Origin: Setoptus koraiensis
Lineage: Eukaryota > Arthropoda
DNA: 64,000 nt
Assembly: GCA_048013815.1 (NCBI GenBank)
Contig: CM106585.1
Coordinates: 15,810,001 to 15,874,000 of the forward strand
Reading direction: 5' to 3'
Under the pieces are notes generated by a model. That model saw only the letters and a program-made list of their open reading frames with translations, did not search any database and was not told the DNA's origin. Position 1 is the stretch's first letter. Each line of letters begins with the position of its first letter. The position numbers were made by a program, and so were the translations under genes. Shown piece by piece: positions 45,777-59,126 of this stretch.

Positions 45777-48023
45777 ATGCATTACATTCGAGCAACACTT
45801 TTGTCTGCCGTCGTCATCAGCTTTATATCAATAGGTCTGGTTGTCAGTGATCCCAATCCAGATACATTTCCTGACGATGGCAGCAGCGAGTTTCAAAGTG
45901 GCGGTCCCACCGCTGCAGGTAGCGACTCCGACGACGAATTAAGTTTATTATTCCTAATCCATCGTCACGGTGATCGTAAGTACAATTGATACGACCAATC
46001 TAGCTTGCCAGATCCACTAAGATGGCGCAACGATGGTATGCGGGTCTAACTGTCTGACTACTTTTGCCGCTGCAACTGTCATGCAACAGTTGCAAATGGC
46101 GCGAAACCGTGTATCACAATACACCATCGGCAGTTCGTGTGACCTACTGCAGTGGTTGCCTATCACAATCACCTGTCGCCAATTTGATACTTAAACCTGT
46201 CCATGTTTTACAATATCTTGTTGCAATCGATGATATCAGGTTCTCCGATAAGCTACGCCCCAAAAGACCCCTACGGACCGTATGCGGAGCAAATCTGGCC
46301 AACGGGGTGAGTGGGTTTTTGAGATTAGGTGATTTTCATGCAACTCGCTTTAGCAACCATGTTTGATTGGCCGAGAGATGCCGTGCCGTCAATTTGAGTC
46401 TTGCTTCGGAGGCCGTTGGGTAGCCACAATCGGATTGATGCGGTTGTGATGGCCGGCGGAATTGTTTGCCGGCTACTTTTTGCGCACGGTCTGCCTCCCG
46501 CTCGCATTCGTTGACTGGCGCGAATCAGATATATCTCTTCGACTTTGATTGTCCTTGTCATCGTTTGATGTCAATGCATTGAATAATAATTATATAATTA
46601 TAACCATCATGATTGGACAATGATTGTTTGAAATTTATGGTGAATCTTTTAGGCTAGGCCTGTTGACAAACAGAGGAAAGGATCGAATGTATAAATTGGG
46701 AAAATATCTCAGGCGACATTACGCGGATTTTCTGGGAACTCCTAATCCTCGTCAAGTTTACACGAGAAGTTCCAGCTACGATCGTTGTCTCGGTAAGTTG
46801 CAATCCGGATCTCTGCTTGAGTTTCGATTGGTCAGAAAAAAAATACGGTCAGATGTAATCTCAATCGCGCCAACATAACTGGATTGTCAACATTAACACC
46901 ATCTCTTTGATATATTCTCAAAAAATGTAGCCAGCGCTCAGCTTGTTTTGGCTGGTCTGTACCCACCTGTGGAAGGATTAGTTTGGAACGAGGAGCTACC
47001 ATGGCAGCCGGTTCCCGTACACGAAGATGATCCTGTAAGTTTGACGTCTCTCGATGTTCCCAATGAATCAATACAAGAAAAATGAGACAGATTCTTGATG
47101 AGGTACTAATCACAATGATCTACTTAATTTACTTAATCACCATGCCAATCTCATAGATGCTCAACCCGGGCGTGCCCCCTTCCTGTCCCGCACGAGAGGA
47201 AGACTACGAACGGGAGTTCACAGCAGAGGATACTAAAAAGAGAGTGTATGGAGTGATTGACGATGTAAAATCGTTGACAGAGAAACTCAGATCAGAGTAT
47301 GGAGTTGAATTTGATAACGTGTATGACTATGCCGATCTCAGAGGAACACTCCATATTGAGAAAGATTACAACCTTGCGCTACCCAATTGGGTCTTGGAAA
47401 GCTTGGACGATCTGGATAAGCTTTCTTACCACAGTGAATTGACGTTCACCAAAACCGATCGAATGAAGCGGCTGTTTGCGGGTGTGGTAATAAACGATAT
47501 AGTTGAAAAAATGAACGAGTATCGAGCACATCGGGATGGTATTGTCCATACAGAAACGGATGGCAGTGATCCTGTCAAGAATAAGCCTTGGGAATACAAT
47601 TATAAATTGTTTCATTACAGCTCTCACGATACAAACATTCATTCCATACTAGACACTCTTGGAGTGTATCAGAGCCAAGTACCCGAGGCACCCTACTTTG
47701 GTGCGACCATTCTCATTGAATTGCACCGATCGAAACATCGTCCAGACTATTCAGTTAAATTGTTGTATCTTGGCAATACCAGAGACGAAGACAAGAGTTT
47801 GAGAGAGCTCACACTGACCAATTGCCTCAAAGAGGGTGATACTACATGTAGTTTGGATGGATTTGCCAATTTCACAAAACCCCATCGAGTGAATGAAAAT
47901 GATTGGTCTCTAGAATGTCATGCATCCACTGCGAGTGACAATGGGCCATCAAAGCGAAAGAAATCATTGAAAACCTTTTTGAAGGGATTTGTTTGCGGAG
48001 CGGGCACCGAAAAGTGCTACTAG
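45777..48023 (+). CDS. Histidine acid phosphatase, array copy 2
   Basis: Exons 45777-45975, 46240-46306, 46653-46792, about 46931-47034 and 47157-48023; 458 residues. The gene layout equals copy 1. Signal peptide MHYIRATLLSAVVIS..., RHGDRSPISYAPKDP across exons 1-2, GLLTNRGKDRMYKLG, active-site Arg in SSSYDR, AGLYPPVEGLVWN, WQPVPVHEDDP, and YSSHDTNIHSIL with the catalytic His-Asp. Exon 4 is 12 bases shorter than in copy 1 (the THTRPF-type loop is reduced). One NFT glycosylation site lies at ANFTKP; the NRT/NAT site near the C-terminus of other copies is replaced by CHAS. The tail KRKKSLKTFLKGF and CGAGTEKC is present. Predicted secreted phosphomonoesterase, catalytically intact. Confidence 0.93.
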
Positions 48024-48100
48024 GCGCCCTTACTTGCTTAGGCCCTCAGCCCGACCCCTCTTCTCCCATGAACCTCCCACCTACGCTTCATCCTCTTTAA

Positions 48101-48110
48101 AATAAATAAA
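48101..48110 (+). terminator. Poly(A) signal, acid phosphatase copy 2
   Basis: AATAAATAAA about 80 bases after the stop, homologous to the signals of copies 1 and 3. Confidence 0.65.
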
Positions 48111-48439
48111 CAAAAGTCCATCTCGGACTGTCAACGCAGCGCATAGGTAGCATATCAGCTTACTGTATAATCTGAGCACCCCAACCTGGGAGGCTTATCT
48201 TGTAAATGTTGCGATCACACGTGTCGTACAGATTGTAGACAAAATGAATTCTTTGTAAATATGTCTCGGTGTAAACATTATGATATGACTAGAAATTGTG
48301 GTTATTCTCAGGCGAAACGACTATCAATTTGCAAGAAAATCGTACATCTCATTGTTGTGTGATTTACCGTTTACCATGTTGTTAGTCCGTATTGTGAGGT
48401 CCACATTGCCTTGTTATTGCCTTGCGCGATAAAAGAATT

Positions 48440-48907
48440 GTTGTTAATTATCAATTACGAGCCTCCCAACTGCAACAACACTTTCGCTTGTTGCTAATTG
48501 ATTGTATCGAACACAATGATGGGGTCTATCAACAATTTGCACTTTTTTTTATTTTTGTTTTATAGTGGCACCAAAGCGAGAGGATAATGCTTGCCGTCAT
48601 CACAAGCTTACCATTTGATTGCTCCGTCTATGGACCACAGGCAATCTACAGAAACATAGAATAGGGACTATAAATAAGTTGCTACATCGTGTCCCATCGG
48701 CGGTCTAGACCAATGATCTGTTTGTCTGACCAATGATACTATAAATACTACAAATAGACGAGAATGGCATGCAAGTACTGGGATGAGAGCCGTTTCAAAG
48801 AGATATGTTTCTCGGCATGAAACCAATATTCGTAATATATATAGTGATGCATATAGTGATTCTTATATATTCATACGGTTGTTGTTTCAAGGAATAAGCC
48901 GGATCAA
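48440..48907 (+). promoter_or_regulatory. Upstream control region of acid phosphatase copy 3
   Basis: GTTGTTAATTATCAAT at 48440-48455, TATAAATA at 48669-48676 and 48740-48747, GGAATAAGCCGGATCA at 48892-48907. Distances to the start codon match copy 1 within two bases for both TATA-like boxes. Confidence 0.5.
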
Positions 48908-49054
48908 ATCTCCAAGCGTTAACAGCCATAACAACATAGACAGATCGTAGAAATAGAAAGCATTTATATCACCATAGAATATTCTTTATATTCCAGTCAC
49001 CGGATTCAGTACAATTGTGATTGACGAACTTGTCCACTGTCTCGAACGACGACT

Positions 49055-51246
49055 ATGCATTACATTCGGACAACACTTTTGTCTGTCGTTGTCATCAGCT
49101 ATATATCAATAGGTCTGGTTGGCAGTAATCCCGATCCAGATACCGTCCCTGATGATGGCAGCAACGAGTTTCAAATTAGCGATGCTCCTACCGTTGCTAG
49201 TGGAAACTCCGACCAAGAATTGAGTTTATTATTCCTAATCCATCGTCACGGTGATCGTAAGTACAATTAATATGACTAATCTAGCTTGCCAGCTCCACTA
49301 AGATGTCACGATAACAGTATACGGGTAACTGTCTAACTACCTTTGTCGATGCAACTGTTGTGCAACAGTTGCAAATGGCGCGCAACCTTGTATCACGATA
49401 CACGATCGGTAGTTCATGACGTGATAGCTTATCATGATGACTTGTCACTGATGTGATACTCACACATTGTTTTCCCATCTCCCATTACAATCGATACTAT
49501 CAGGTGCCCCCGTAAATTACGCGCCAAAAGATCCCTACAAGCCCATTGCAGAGGAAATCTGGCCAACCGGGTGAGTGAGTTTTTTAAATTGGGCGATTCT
49601 CATGCAACTCAGTTTAGCGAGCACTCTCGCTCCACTCATTAGAATGAACAAAAGATCCAGACTCTGGACTCAAATTGATTGATGGACTCCAGACACCTAC
49701 TGGCCCTCGTTAACTGGCGTTGATAAAGTATCTCTCATTGAAATTGTCCTTGCCATCATATGATGTCAATGTATTTAATAACATATACAATGTTTGATTA
49801 AAATTCACGGTGAATCTATTAGGCTAGGCATGTTGACGAATAGCGGAAAGGATCGCATGTTTAAATTGGGAGAATATCTCAGACGACGTTACGCGGATTT
49901 TCTGGGGACTTCTAATCCTCGTCAGGTTTACGTAAAAAGTTCTGGCATCGATCGTTGCATCTGTAAGTATAATCCTTTTTGTAGTGACAGAGGCGCTATT
50001 TCTAACCAATTACGGATGGCGCCACTGTCGAGAGCGAAACTCTTACTTGTCGAAGTTTCAATTGGTCAGCGAAAATATCTCAAAAATACCCTCAGACGTA
50101 ATTGCGATTGAGCCAACATAACTGGATTGTCAACATTAACACCATTTCTTGAATATATTCTCAAAAAATGTAGCTAGTGCTCAGCTTGTTTTGGCTGGTC
50201 TGTACCCGCCTGTGGAAGGGTTAGTTTGGAACGAGGAGCTACCATGGCAGCCGATTGCTGTGCACACCGATGATCCTGTAAGTTTCGCATCTTTGGACGT
50301 CCCCAATGAAGCAATATGAGACAGATTCTTAATGAGAGGCAAAGTACTAATCACAATGATCTACTTAATTTACTTAATCACCATGCCAATCTCATAGATG
50401 CTCAACCCGGGGGCTTACTGTCCCACACGGATGCACGATTACGTGCGGGAGTTCACATCGGAAGACACCAAGAAGAAATTGTTTGAGGTGTCGGAAGATG
50501 GACAAGCTCTGACAGAGAGACTCAAATCAGAGTATGGATTCAATTTCGAAAATGTGTATGAGTATGCCGATCTCAGCAGCACACTCCATATTGAGAAAGA
50601 TTACAACCTTGCTCTACCCGATTGGGTCTTGGACAATTTGGACACTTTAGATAAGCTTTCTTACCACAGTGAATTGACGTTCACCAAGACAGATCGTATG
50701 AAGCGACTTATGGCAGGTTTGATGCTGAACAATATAGTTGAAAGAATGAACGAGTATCGAGCACAACGGGACGATATCGTCACTACAGAAAAGGATGCCA
50801 AGAATAAGCAATGGGAATACAATTATAAATTGTTCCATTACAGCGCACATGATACAAACATTCATTCATTTTTGAACACTATTGGAGTGTATCAAGGCCA
50901 AGTACCCGAGCAGCCTTACTTTGGTGCGACCATTCTCATTGAATTGTACCGATCGAAACATCGTCCAGACTATTCAGTTAAATTGTTGTATCTTGGCGAA
51001 ACCAGAGAAGAAGACAAGAGTCTGAGAGAGCTTACACTGACCGATTGCCTCAAAGAGGGCGACACTACATGTAGTTTGGATGGATTTGCCAATTTCACGA
51101 AACCCCATCGAGTGAATGAAAATGATTGGTCTCTAGAATGTAATGCGACATCCACTGCGAGTGACAATGTGCCATCAAAGCGAAAGAAATCGCTGAAAAC
51201 CTTTTTGAAGGGATTTGTTTGCGGAGCGGGCACTGAAAAGTGCTAA
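49055..51246 (+). CDS. Histidine acid phosphatase, array copy 3
   Basis: Exons 49055-49256, 49504-49570, 49823-49962, 50174-50277, 50398-51246; 453 residues. Signal peptide, RHGDRAPVNYAPKDP, LTNSGKDRMFKLGEYLRRRY, active-site Arg in SSGIDR, AGLYPPVEGLVWN, WQPIAVHTDDP and YSAHDTNIHSFL are all present. Exon 5 and its tail (KRKKSLKTFLKGF, CGAGTEKC) are closest to copy 2, so these two are recent sisters or have been homogenised. NFT and NAT glycosylation sites are seen in the C-terminal third. Predicted active secreted enzyme. Confidence 0.93.
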
Positions 51247-51420
51247 GTGGTCCCACTAGATCATTTTCCGAAGAAAATTTGAGCTCAAAATGCCGGATTC
51301 CCCCAAAATTGAGTTTGAATATCACTGGCACACGCACTTGTTATGGCCTGCCGAAGCCACTCTCTTTGCCGCGCTGCCTTCTCTCATCTAAACCTCTCCC
51401 CCAAAGTTTACCTTCTTTCC

Positions 51421-51430
51421 AATAAATAAA
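51421..51430 (+). terminator. Poly(A) signal, acid phosphatase copy 3
   Basis: AATAAATAAA, 175 bases after the stop. Confidence 0.65.
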
Positions 51431-51918
51431 CACAGTCTTGGACTGGCATTAAAACGTAAAACATCTCTTTCGCGCTTGACTTCCGTATCGGCTGCGAGTT
51501 TGATTGCATCTTAGGCCCTCTGAGCGTGCCGGAAATATAACCTCTAGATATCGGCCAGACAGATAAATGTAAAGCCAGCCGTCACTATTGATGCGGTAGT
51601 GTCGATAAACCCGTCCTCTCGAGACCAGCTAAACAAGCGACATGATTTCATGGACAATCAACACCGCAACAATCTAATGAATATCCAACAACTCTACGAT
51701 ATACTACGACTGAATATTGTCAACCTTACCACGGATGGCATGGAGTGAAAAGAAGCCCCTGAACAGGTGAAAGTGGCACATGTTGTTGCAATTGTGCCGG
51801 AGATTAACACTAATAACAGATTATAACTAATAACAAAATACCCCATTGTGTACCATGTTGCCGGTACTTATAGTGAGATGTACAATGCCTTGTTATTGCA
51901 TTGTGTGATGGAAGTATT

Positions 51919-52760
51919 GTTGTTAATTATCAACTACGAGCACAATACTTTCGCTTGTTGCTAATTGATTGAATTGAACACAACGATGGGTTTTATCGGA
52001 ATGTCACTTGTCGTGTTGCATTTTATTTTTATTTTATAGTGGCACTAAAATTGGTGGGTAATGCTCGCCGTCATCACAAGCGGCAAATTTACCATTTGCT
52101 CGCTCTATCCATCTAGACTGAACAATAGCGACTATAAGTGAGCTACACAAACATATCCCATCGTCAGTCTATGCCAGACAGATCGTTTGCCTGTATGGCC
52201 GTTGATACTATTGATACCACTAATAGACAAGATTGATATTGAAGTATTGGGACAAGAGCCGTTTTCGAGGGGCATGTTTTCTCGGCATGAGAACCAATAT
52301 TCATAAAAATAATAAGAGTCGATTGTAATCGGTCACTAGCTATCAAGAGCAAGCATCGCTTTTAATCACTATCACTGATGATAATTAACTGCAATCATCA
52401 CATGCTGCAGTACAAAATCAACAAATGTCAATGAGCAATTCTGATAGATTAACTGAGCCAGCCTAATTGACATATGACAGTGACAAAAAATAGGATCTCA
52501 TAGTTGAAACAGGCCAGATCCCAGCAGACACAACAACAAACAAACAAAAATAGCTGCTGCCAAAAGGCTAGAAGATCAGTTATCTACGTGTGGAACAATC
52601 AGCATCTCAAAGTACAAGATTTGCATTATTGTAATGTCGTGCTGGCTGTGACGGAAACAACCCCACACCAACAATACATACATACATGAAATAGATGCAG
52701 TGATACATAGAGTAACTCTTCAGCTTTGAGATTATTGTTTCAAGGAATAAGCCGGATCAA
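51919..52760 (+). promoter_or_regulatory. Upstream control region of acid phosphatase copy 4, split by an insertion
   Basis: GTTGTTAATTATCAAC at 51919-51934, a weaker TATAAG at 52133-52138 and GGAATAAGCCGGATCA at 52745-52760. About 390 bases (roughly 52303-52690) lie between blocks that are adjacent in copy 3. The inserted DNA has no recognised family. Confidence 0.4.
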
Positions 52761-52910
52761 AAATCTAGGCTTACTGGCCACCACAACCAAGACAGATCGC
52801 AGAAATAGGGACCATATATATATATTCCCTTAGAATATTCTTTATATTCCAGACGGCGGATTCAGTGTAATTGTGATTGACAAACTTGTCCACTGTCTCA
52901 AACGTCAACC

Positions 52911-55047
52911 ATGCATTACATTCGGGCAACACTTTTGTCTGCCGTTGTCATCGGTTATATATCAATAGGTCTGGTTGGCAGTAATCCCACTCCAATTACA
53001 ACGTCGGATGATGGCAACAACAAGTTTCAAACTAGTGATGTTCCAACCATTGCAAGTGGCGACTCCGACCACGAATTAAGTTTATTATTCCTAATCCATC
53101 GTCACGGTGATCGTAAGTACAATTGATATGACCAATCTAGCCACAATAATAGTATGCAGGGTAACTGTCCAGTCACCTTTGCCGGTGCAACTGTTACGCA
53201 ATTGTTGCGAATGCTACACAATCGCGTAACGAGATACAACGTTTACAGTTCATGTGTGACCTAATCATTAGGTCCTAATGCACATACCGTCACAATCATC
53301 TGTAAATGATATAATACTAATGCATTGTTTATGCTTCCTAACCACCAATTGCAATCGATAATATCAGGTGCTCCGTTAAGTTACCCGCCAAAAGATCCCT
53401 ACGAGCCGATTGCAGAGCAAATCTGGCCAACCGGGTGAGTGAGTTTTTTTTTTCTCAGATTGGGTCAGTTTCTTCATACAACTCGATTTGGCGAGCACGT
53501 TGAATAGCCAAAAGATGCCTTGCTATCAATTTGAGTGTAGCCTCGAATGCCTCATCATCGGATTGATGTAGTCGCGATAGCTGTCCAGCTAATTGCTGCC
53601 CGGCTTCTAATTGAATTTATTAGATAAAGAATATAATAATGATTTATTAAAATTCATGGTGAATCTATTAGGCTGAGCATGCTGACGAATGGCGGAAAGG
53701 ATCGCATGTTCAGATTGGGAAAATATCTCAGGCGGCGTTACGCGAACTACCTGGGAACTCCTAATCCTCGTCAAGTTTACGTGAGAAGTTCATACCCCGA
53801 TCGTTGCATCGGTAAGTGTCACACGTTTATGCTAAATTTTATAGTGAACGCTAACCAACTAGAGGTGGCGCCAGTGTTGAGAGCAAAAAATTTGTTTACA
53901 TCTTGTACTTTACGATTGGTCAGCAAAAATATCTCAAAAAATACGGTCAGATGTAAATGCAATTGCGCCGACATAGCCACTTTGTAACATTAACACGATT
54001 CCTTGAATATTTCAAAAAAATGTAGCTAGCGCTCAGCTTGTTTTGGCTGGTTTGTACCCACCTGTGGGACAGTTGGTTTGGAACGAGGAATTACCATGGC
54101 AGCCGATAGCCGTACACTCGCGTCCATTTTTCGATGATCCTGTGAGTTTTACATCACTTGATGGCCCAATGAATCACTATGACACAGATTGTTAGAGATA
54201 GGCAATATACTAATCACTTTTATCTGCTTAATTTATGACCATGCCAACTCAAAAGATGCTCAACCCGGACTCCTACTGTCCCACACGCCAGGATGAATAC
54301 AACCGGGAGTTCTATTCGGAGGACACTAGAAAGAAGGTGTACGAAGTGGCGGATGATGTACCAGCTTTGACAGAGCGACTCAGATCAGAGTATGGACTCG
54401 CTTTTGATAACGTGTATGACTATTACGATCTCAGCAGCACACTCGAAATTGAGAGAGACAGCAACCTGCCGCTACCCAAATGGGTCTTGGACAATTTGGA
54501 TAAGTTGAACAAAATTGCTTACGTCAGTGAATTAACGTGGACCAAAACTGATCGAATGAAGCGACTCTATGCAGGTGTGGTAATAAACGATATAGTTGAA
54601 AGAATGAACGAGTACCGAAGAAAACGGGATGGTGTCGTCGACACGGAGAAGGATGCGAGTTATACTGTGAAGAATAAGGATAAGAAGAAGAATTATAAAC
54701 TGTTCCATTACGCCACACATGATACCAACATTCATTCCATACTAAACACTCTGGGAGTGTTTCAAAGCCAAGTAGCCGAATTACCTACATTTGGTGCGAC
54801 TATTCTCATTGAATTGTACCGATCTAAACATCGTCCCGACTATTCCGTTAAATTGTTGTACCTCGGCGAAACCAGAGACGAGGACAAGAGTCTGAGGGAA
54901 CTCACACTGACCGATTGTATCAAAGAGGGCAATACTACATGCAGTTTGGATGGCTTTGCCAATTACACAAAACCGTATCGACTGAATGAAAAGGATTGGT
55001 TCCTAGAATGTAATAGGACATCCGTTGCGTACGACCCTGCACAATGA
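52911..55047 (+). CDS. Histidine acid phosphatase, array copy 4
   Basis: Exons 52911-53112, 53368-53434, 53672-53811, 54026-54141, 54256-55047; 438 residues. The last acceptor is CAAAAG rather than the CATAG of most copies. RHGDRAPLSYPPKDP, LTNGGKDRMFRLGKYLRRRY, active-site Arg in SSYPDR, AGLYPPVGQLVWN, WQPIAVHSRPFFDDP and YATHDTNIHSIL are intact. A lysine-rich stretch (KNKDKKKNYK) precedes the HD motif. The cationic C-terminal tail is missing; the protein ends soon after an NRT glycosylation site. Exon 4 has the longer form shared with copies 1 and 5. Candidate poly(A) signals AATAAA occur near 55317-55325. Confidence 0.92.
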
Positions 55048-55494
55048 TTGTGATACAAAAGTCAACAATGACAAAATGTGCCTAGTGGCGCAAGTCGCTC
55101 TACTGCCGCGGTAGAGTCGATACATATATTTATATAATGGTCACAATTGTCACAAGGCATTCATTTGTTACGTGAATTTGTAACCTGACAACCTGTGAGA
55201 TGGAGCGCAAAAACAAAAACAATAAAAACAACAACAACAACAACAGGCAACACGTTTTGTTGTCTTGGCTAATGAATTGTCGTCGAGTGAGTTGGGTTGT
55301 TAGTATGTAATCTATAAATAAAATAAAAAAGAGAGCACAATCGACAATAGCTCGTCGTCTGTCTCACTGTCTGTCCCACCCTCTATCTCCAGTTTTGTAG
55401 TACAGCAAGCCATAAAACATTAGCGATAAAACATAATATTGCCTTGAGTTGGTCCCCGAAAAAAAAATCCATATTGGCCAGTTAAAGACTTTAT
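55048..55494. other. Intergenic spacer between copies 4 and 5
   Basis: A CAA run (55226-55244) and AATAAA-rich sequence, followed by DNA that recurs before copy 7 at about 61490-61625. The upstream blocks of the other copies are not found, so copy 5 may be regulated differently. Confidence 0.5.
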
Positions 55495-57319
55495 ATGCGT
55501 CAATACTTCTATCCCACAATGATACACAATTTTGTATTACCACTAGTCATTTTGATACACTATTACATGGTTTCAAGCGGGCCTAATGGAGGTCTCATTA
55601 TTGCCATGAGAGAGCCGAAGCGTATACCCTCGATGGACTCCATTCCGAAAGTTGTAGAAGAGGATGAATTAAGCCTAGTATTTGCCATTCAGCGTCATGG
55701 TGATCGTAAGTGCTGTCGGGCAATCTTATATAACGTTGTTATCTGCGATAATGATGACACACATGACAATGCATATGCAAATGCCCCACATTACTCCTGC
55801 CATCGGCTATTATCTCTAATGTAGTTTTATGTATCCTATGTATGTACCATATGAATTGCGTCTGTATCAACATCAGGTGCGCCCAACGATTTTCCGCCAA
55901 ATGATCCAAATAGGGAACTAGTGAGCCGTTTGTGGCCTTTGGGGTACTGTTCTGACTCTCACTAATTAGGATTTGTTTCGCAAACAATTCGTCTCAGACG
56001 ATTATCATTAGCACTGAAAGCGTTCAATATTAATGAGTCATTAATTATTGGCAATCCATTTGTTTGTATCATCCTATCTGTATCTATCTAACGTGCAGCA
56101 TGGGCGCATTAACTAACGCGGGCAAGCAACGAATGTTCAAATTAGGCGAATATCTTCGTGAACATTACGAGCATTTTCTCACAACAGATCCCAACGAAGT
56201 CTACAGTATGAGCTCTGATGTTGACCGTTGCATCGGTATGTATCGGGTTGTATCGGTGTGCGGCTTGACACATGTCAAGGCAAATAACGAGGCAACTTGT
56301 AATTATCCCGACTGAAACTAACGCTACTCGCTTGCTTGTCGCCATCGTCTGACAGAGAGCGCCCAATTAGTTTTAGCCGGTCTATACAAGCCTGTGGGTA
56401 ATTGGGTCTGGAACGAAAATGTGGCTTGGCAGCCCAAAGCCGTGCACAGCCGGCCCCAAAGCGACGATCCTGTAAGTTGATGCTTGTCGGATTGGATTGA
56501 TGGTGGCAATCCGACCAACAATTAGCCCCCAACTGCCTAATGGCGATAATTATAACAACTATAGTTACATGCTGACTTAATGAATGGCATCCACAGATGC
56601 TCAATATATTCTCTAACTGTCCAGCCAGGTCGAGGGAAAGGAATATAAGTATAAGGTCTGAGGATATTTTCTCTCACGAAGACGACGGCTTGGGGGAAAA
56701 ACTGAAGCACAAGTACGGCTACACCACCTTTCGCGCCCTTGATTACCTGAAGGCCTATGTGACACTATCGATGGAACACGAATTGAAATTACCCCTAAAA
56801 CCCTATGTTGTTAATAATCTCGACCAATTGGGCCGATTGGCGTACAAGGTGCAGGCTTTATTCTCGAACAGTTTGTCGTTGAAGCGTCTGAGCTCGGGCG
56901 TTCTCATAGACGACATAGTTGGAAAGATGTTACAACGAAGAGACAACACCGACGGCAAGGGCAAATTGATTAAACTGTATCACTACAGCACTCACGATTT
57001 AAATTTGAGCGCACTTTTGGCCACTCTGGGAGTGACAGAGGAACAAGTGAATGGCAAGATGCCCAAATTTGGGGCCACCCTATTGATAGAGCTTCACCGA
57101 AGCGCGTATGCGAGCCACGCCAGTGGCTACACTGTCAGAGTGTTATATTTAAATGACACCGACGACGAAGATCCCAAAGAAATTCAATTGACTGGTTGCT
57201 TTAACCAGAAACTGCATTGGCTTCGTTCAAGTAACGAGTGCACACTAGATAATTTTGACATTTTCACGAGGCCTTACCGATTGACGATCGCCCAGTGGCA
57301 CAACGAATGCGCCATATAA
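55495..57319 (+). CDS. Divergent histidine acid phosphatase, array copy 5
   Basis: Exons 55495-55705, 55877-55943, 56099-56235, 56356-56471, 56597-57319; 417 residues. Intron sites and phases equal the other copies, though the second donor is GTACTG. The hydrophobic start MIHNFVLPLVILIHYYMVSS (or the Met eight codons earlier) is an unrelated signal sequence. QRHGDRAPNDFPPNDP, MGALTNAGKQRMFKLGEYL, active-site Arg in SSDVDR, AGLYKPVGNWVWN, WQPKAVHSRP and YSTHDLNLSALLATLG keep all catalytic residues. The middle of exon 5 is shorter and more diverged, and no cationic tail exists. It represents a second subfamily that predates the local duplications. Confidence 0.92.
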
Positions 57320-58455
57320 GCCACTCACTTTGTATTATTGTATAATGTTGCATATTACGTGCCCCCACGCTGACGGCCACCGTCAATAAAATAATAATAT
57401 TAATCGTCTGCCTTGTTGTTTCATCCCATTCGTTACTGTGTCGTCGGCTCGAGCTATTCAACTTTGATTCATAACACTGGGTATTGTGTGCGAGCGAGTG
57501 TTTGCAAATTGCAATCGCCCATATTGCACAAGTTTCTATTTCTCTGCCTGTGCTGGTATTGTGCAAATATTGTTTGGGGTCCCCGTTCTATGATGGCTGG
57601 TCGAAATTGAACAATTGAGGGGTGAGCTTCGGCGTGTGTCGACTTGTTAGCCGGCGTGAGTGAGAAGCATTTGCAACCAGCTTGTGAATTGTCGCAGCCT
57701 CTCGTGGCAACTTACACGACACAGGCTGCGACAATTGATCTGGGGCTAGCCGGCGGCTCCATATCCGGGGGCACTTCTCGCTAACTTGTGACGAATGTGT
57801 CATCGTTGTTGACATTTCAATCAGTTGAGCCGCTTGCAGAGTGCATAAAGAGCAGCCAGTTGCGAACTGCGTTAGCCGGCCGGGGGCCTCGAACAGCAAC
57901 ACGAACTGATGTGATGCCGCTGCCGCTGCCGAAGCAAATCAATTGAATTATGGCAAATATCAATATGTGCGAATTGGCTTATACCAAGTGCCGAGATATT
58001 ACTCATGCATCCTGGCTTGACAAGCTTCGCCCTTTGTTTGCTAGCCATTTGAAGCGATTGCCTGATTGGCCTCTTTCCTGTCGCCAATCGGCTGGCATTG
58101 GCGCAGCCAGCCAAGCAGCCCGACTCCATAGGACAAATGAGACAATGTTAGAGCCGGCCAAGTGTGACAACGGCAACCACCGAGACACCAACGAGCAGTG
58201 ACGCCACACAGGATATCGATGGCGAATCATCGAACGGCGATGATCAACGCCTCAGTTGTGGCCCCAATCGATTGCACGCTTGTTACGGGCCCAAATCTGT
58301 TGGGATTCCCAACTTGGGAACATGCGCCAGTCAGGCTCACAGGCGCTTACAAGCGATGTGGTTAATATTGAGCTATGTAACAGCCCTATGGCCCGGTGGT
58401 TTAAAAGCAACTAGTTGTGGCCTGGCGACAAACAATTCAATCAATGCACTCAATT
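57235..58455. repeat. Segmental duplication, left copy
   Basis: The end of copy 5 and about 1.1 kb of 3' flank are nearly identical to 62620-63880. AATAAA at 57385-57390 is the likely poly(A) signal of copy 5. The flank also holds a GCGACAATTGATC-rich inverted patch near 57690-57745 (TTGTCGCAGCCT / AGGCTGCGACAA). Open frames in it are conserved only because the DNA is; no gene is claimed. Confidence 0.85.
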
Positions 58456-58604
58456 TGCACTTTGAAAGTTGTCGATATCATGCACCGCTCTACAGGCGCC
58501 ATAGAGTGGAAAGAAGCTTCGGGACGGATGAAAGTGGCATGTTGTTGTTATTGTTTGTTGGAGATTAACAGTAATAACAGATTATCTTTTGATAATCAAT
58601 TATT

Positions 58605-59000
58605 GTTGTTAATTAACAATAACGAGCTTGCAAGCAGCAACAATACTTTCGTTCGTTGCTAATTGATTGAATTGAACGCAATGATGGGTTCTATCGGAAC
58701 AGCACTTGTCACGTCTTATTTTATAGTGGCACTAAAACTAGTGGGTGATGCTCGCCGTCATCGCAAGCGACGAGCTTACCATTTGCTTGCTCTATCCATC
58801 TAGACTGAACAATAGCGACTATAAGTGAGCTACACAAACATCCATCGTCAAAATCCCATCGTTGATATTAGAGTATGGGGTACAAGAGCCGTATTCATGG
58901 GACACGCTTTCACCGCAGGGAAAACAGTGATCATAATATGTATAGAGTGATACATATAGTGACTACTCAGATTATTGTTTCGAGAATAATCCGGATCAAA
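58605..59000 (+). promoter_or_regulatory. Upstream control region of acid phosphatase copy 6
   Basis: GTTGTTAATTAACAAT near 58605-58620, TATAAG near 58820 and AGAATAATCCGGATCAAA near 58983-59000; order as in copies 1-4 but more diverged. Confidence 0.4.
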
Positions 59001-59126
59001 TTTGCGACCACAACGTATAAACAGATCGTATAAATAGAGACCATTCACATGTATTGCCAGAGAATATTGCTTATATTCCAGTCAGGGGCTTGTGTATAAT
59101 TGTTAACAAAAAACTTCAAGACGACC

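Noticed and set aside
57264-57902. Frames of about 100 codons conserved between the two segmental duplicates
   Set aside because: Conservation reflects recent DNA duplication; frames lie antisense over the gene end and flank with no coding features.
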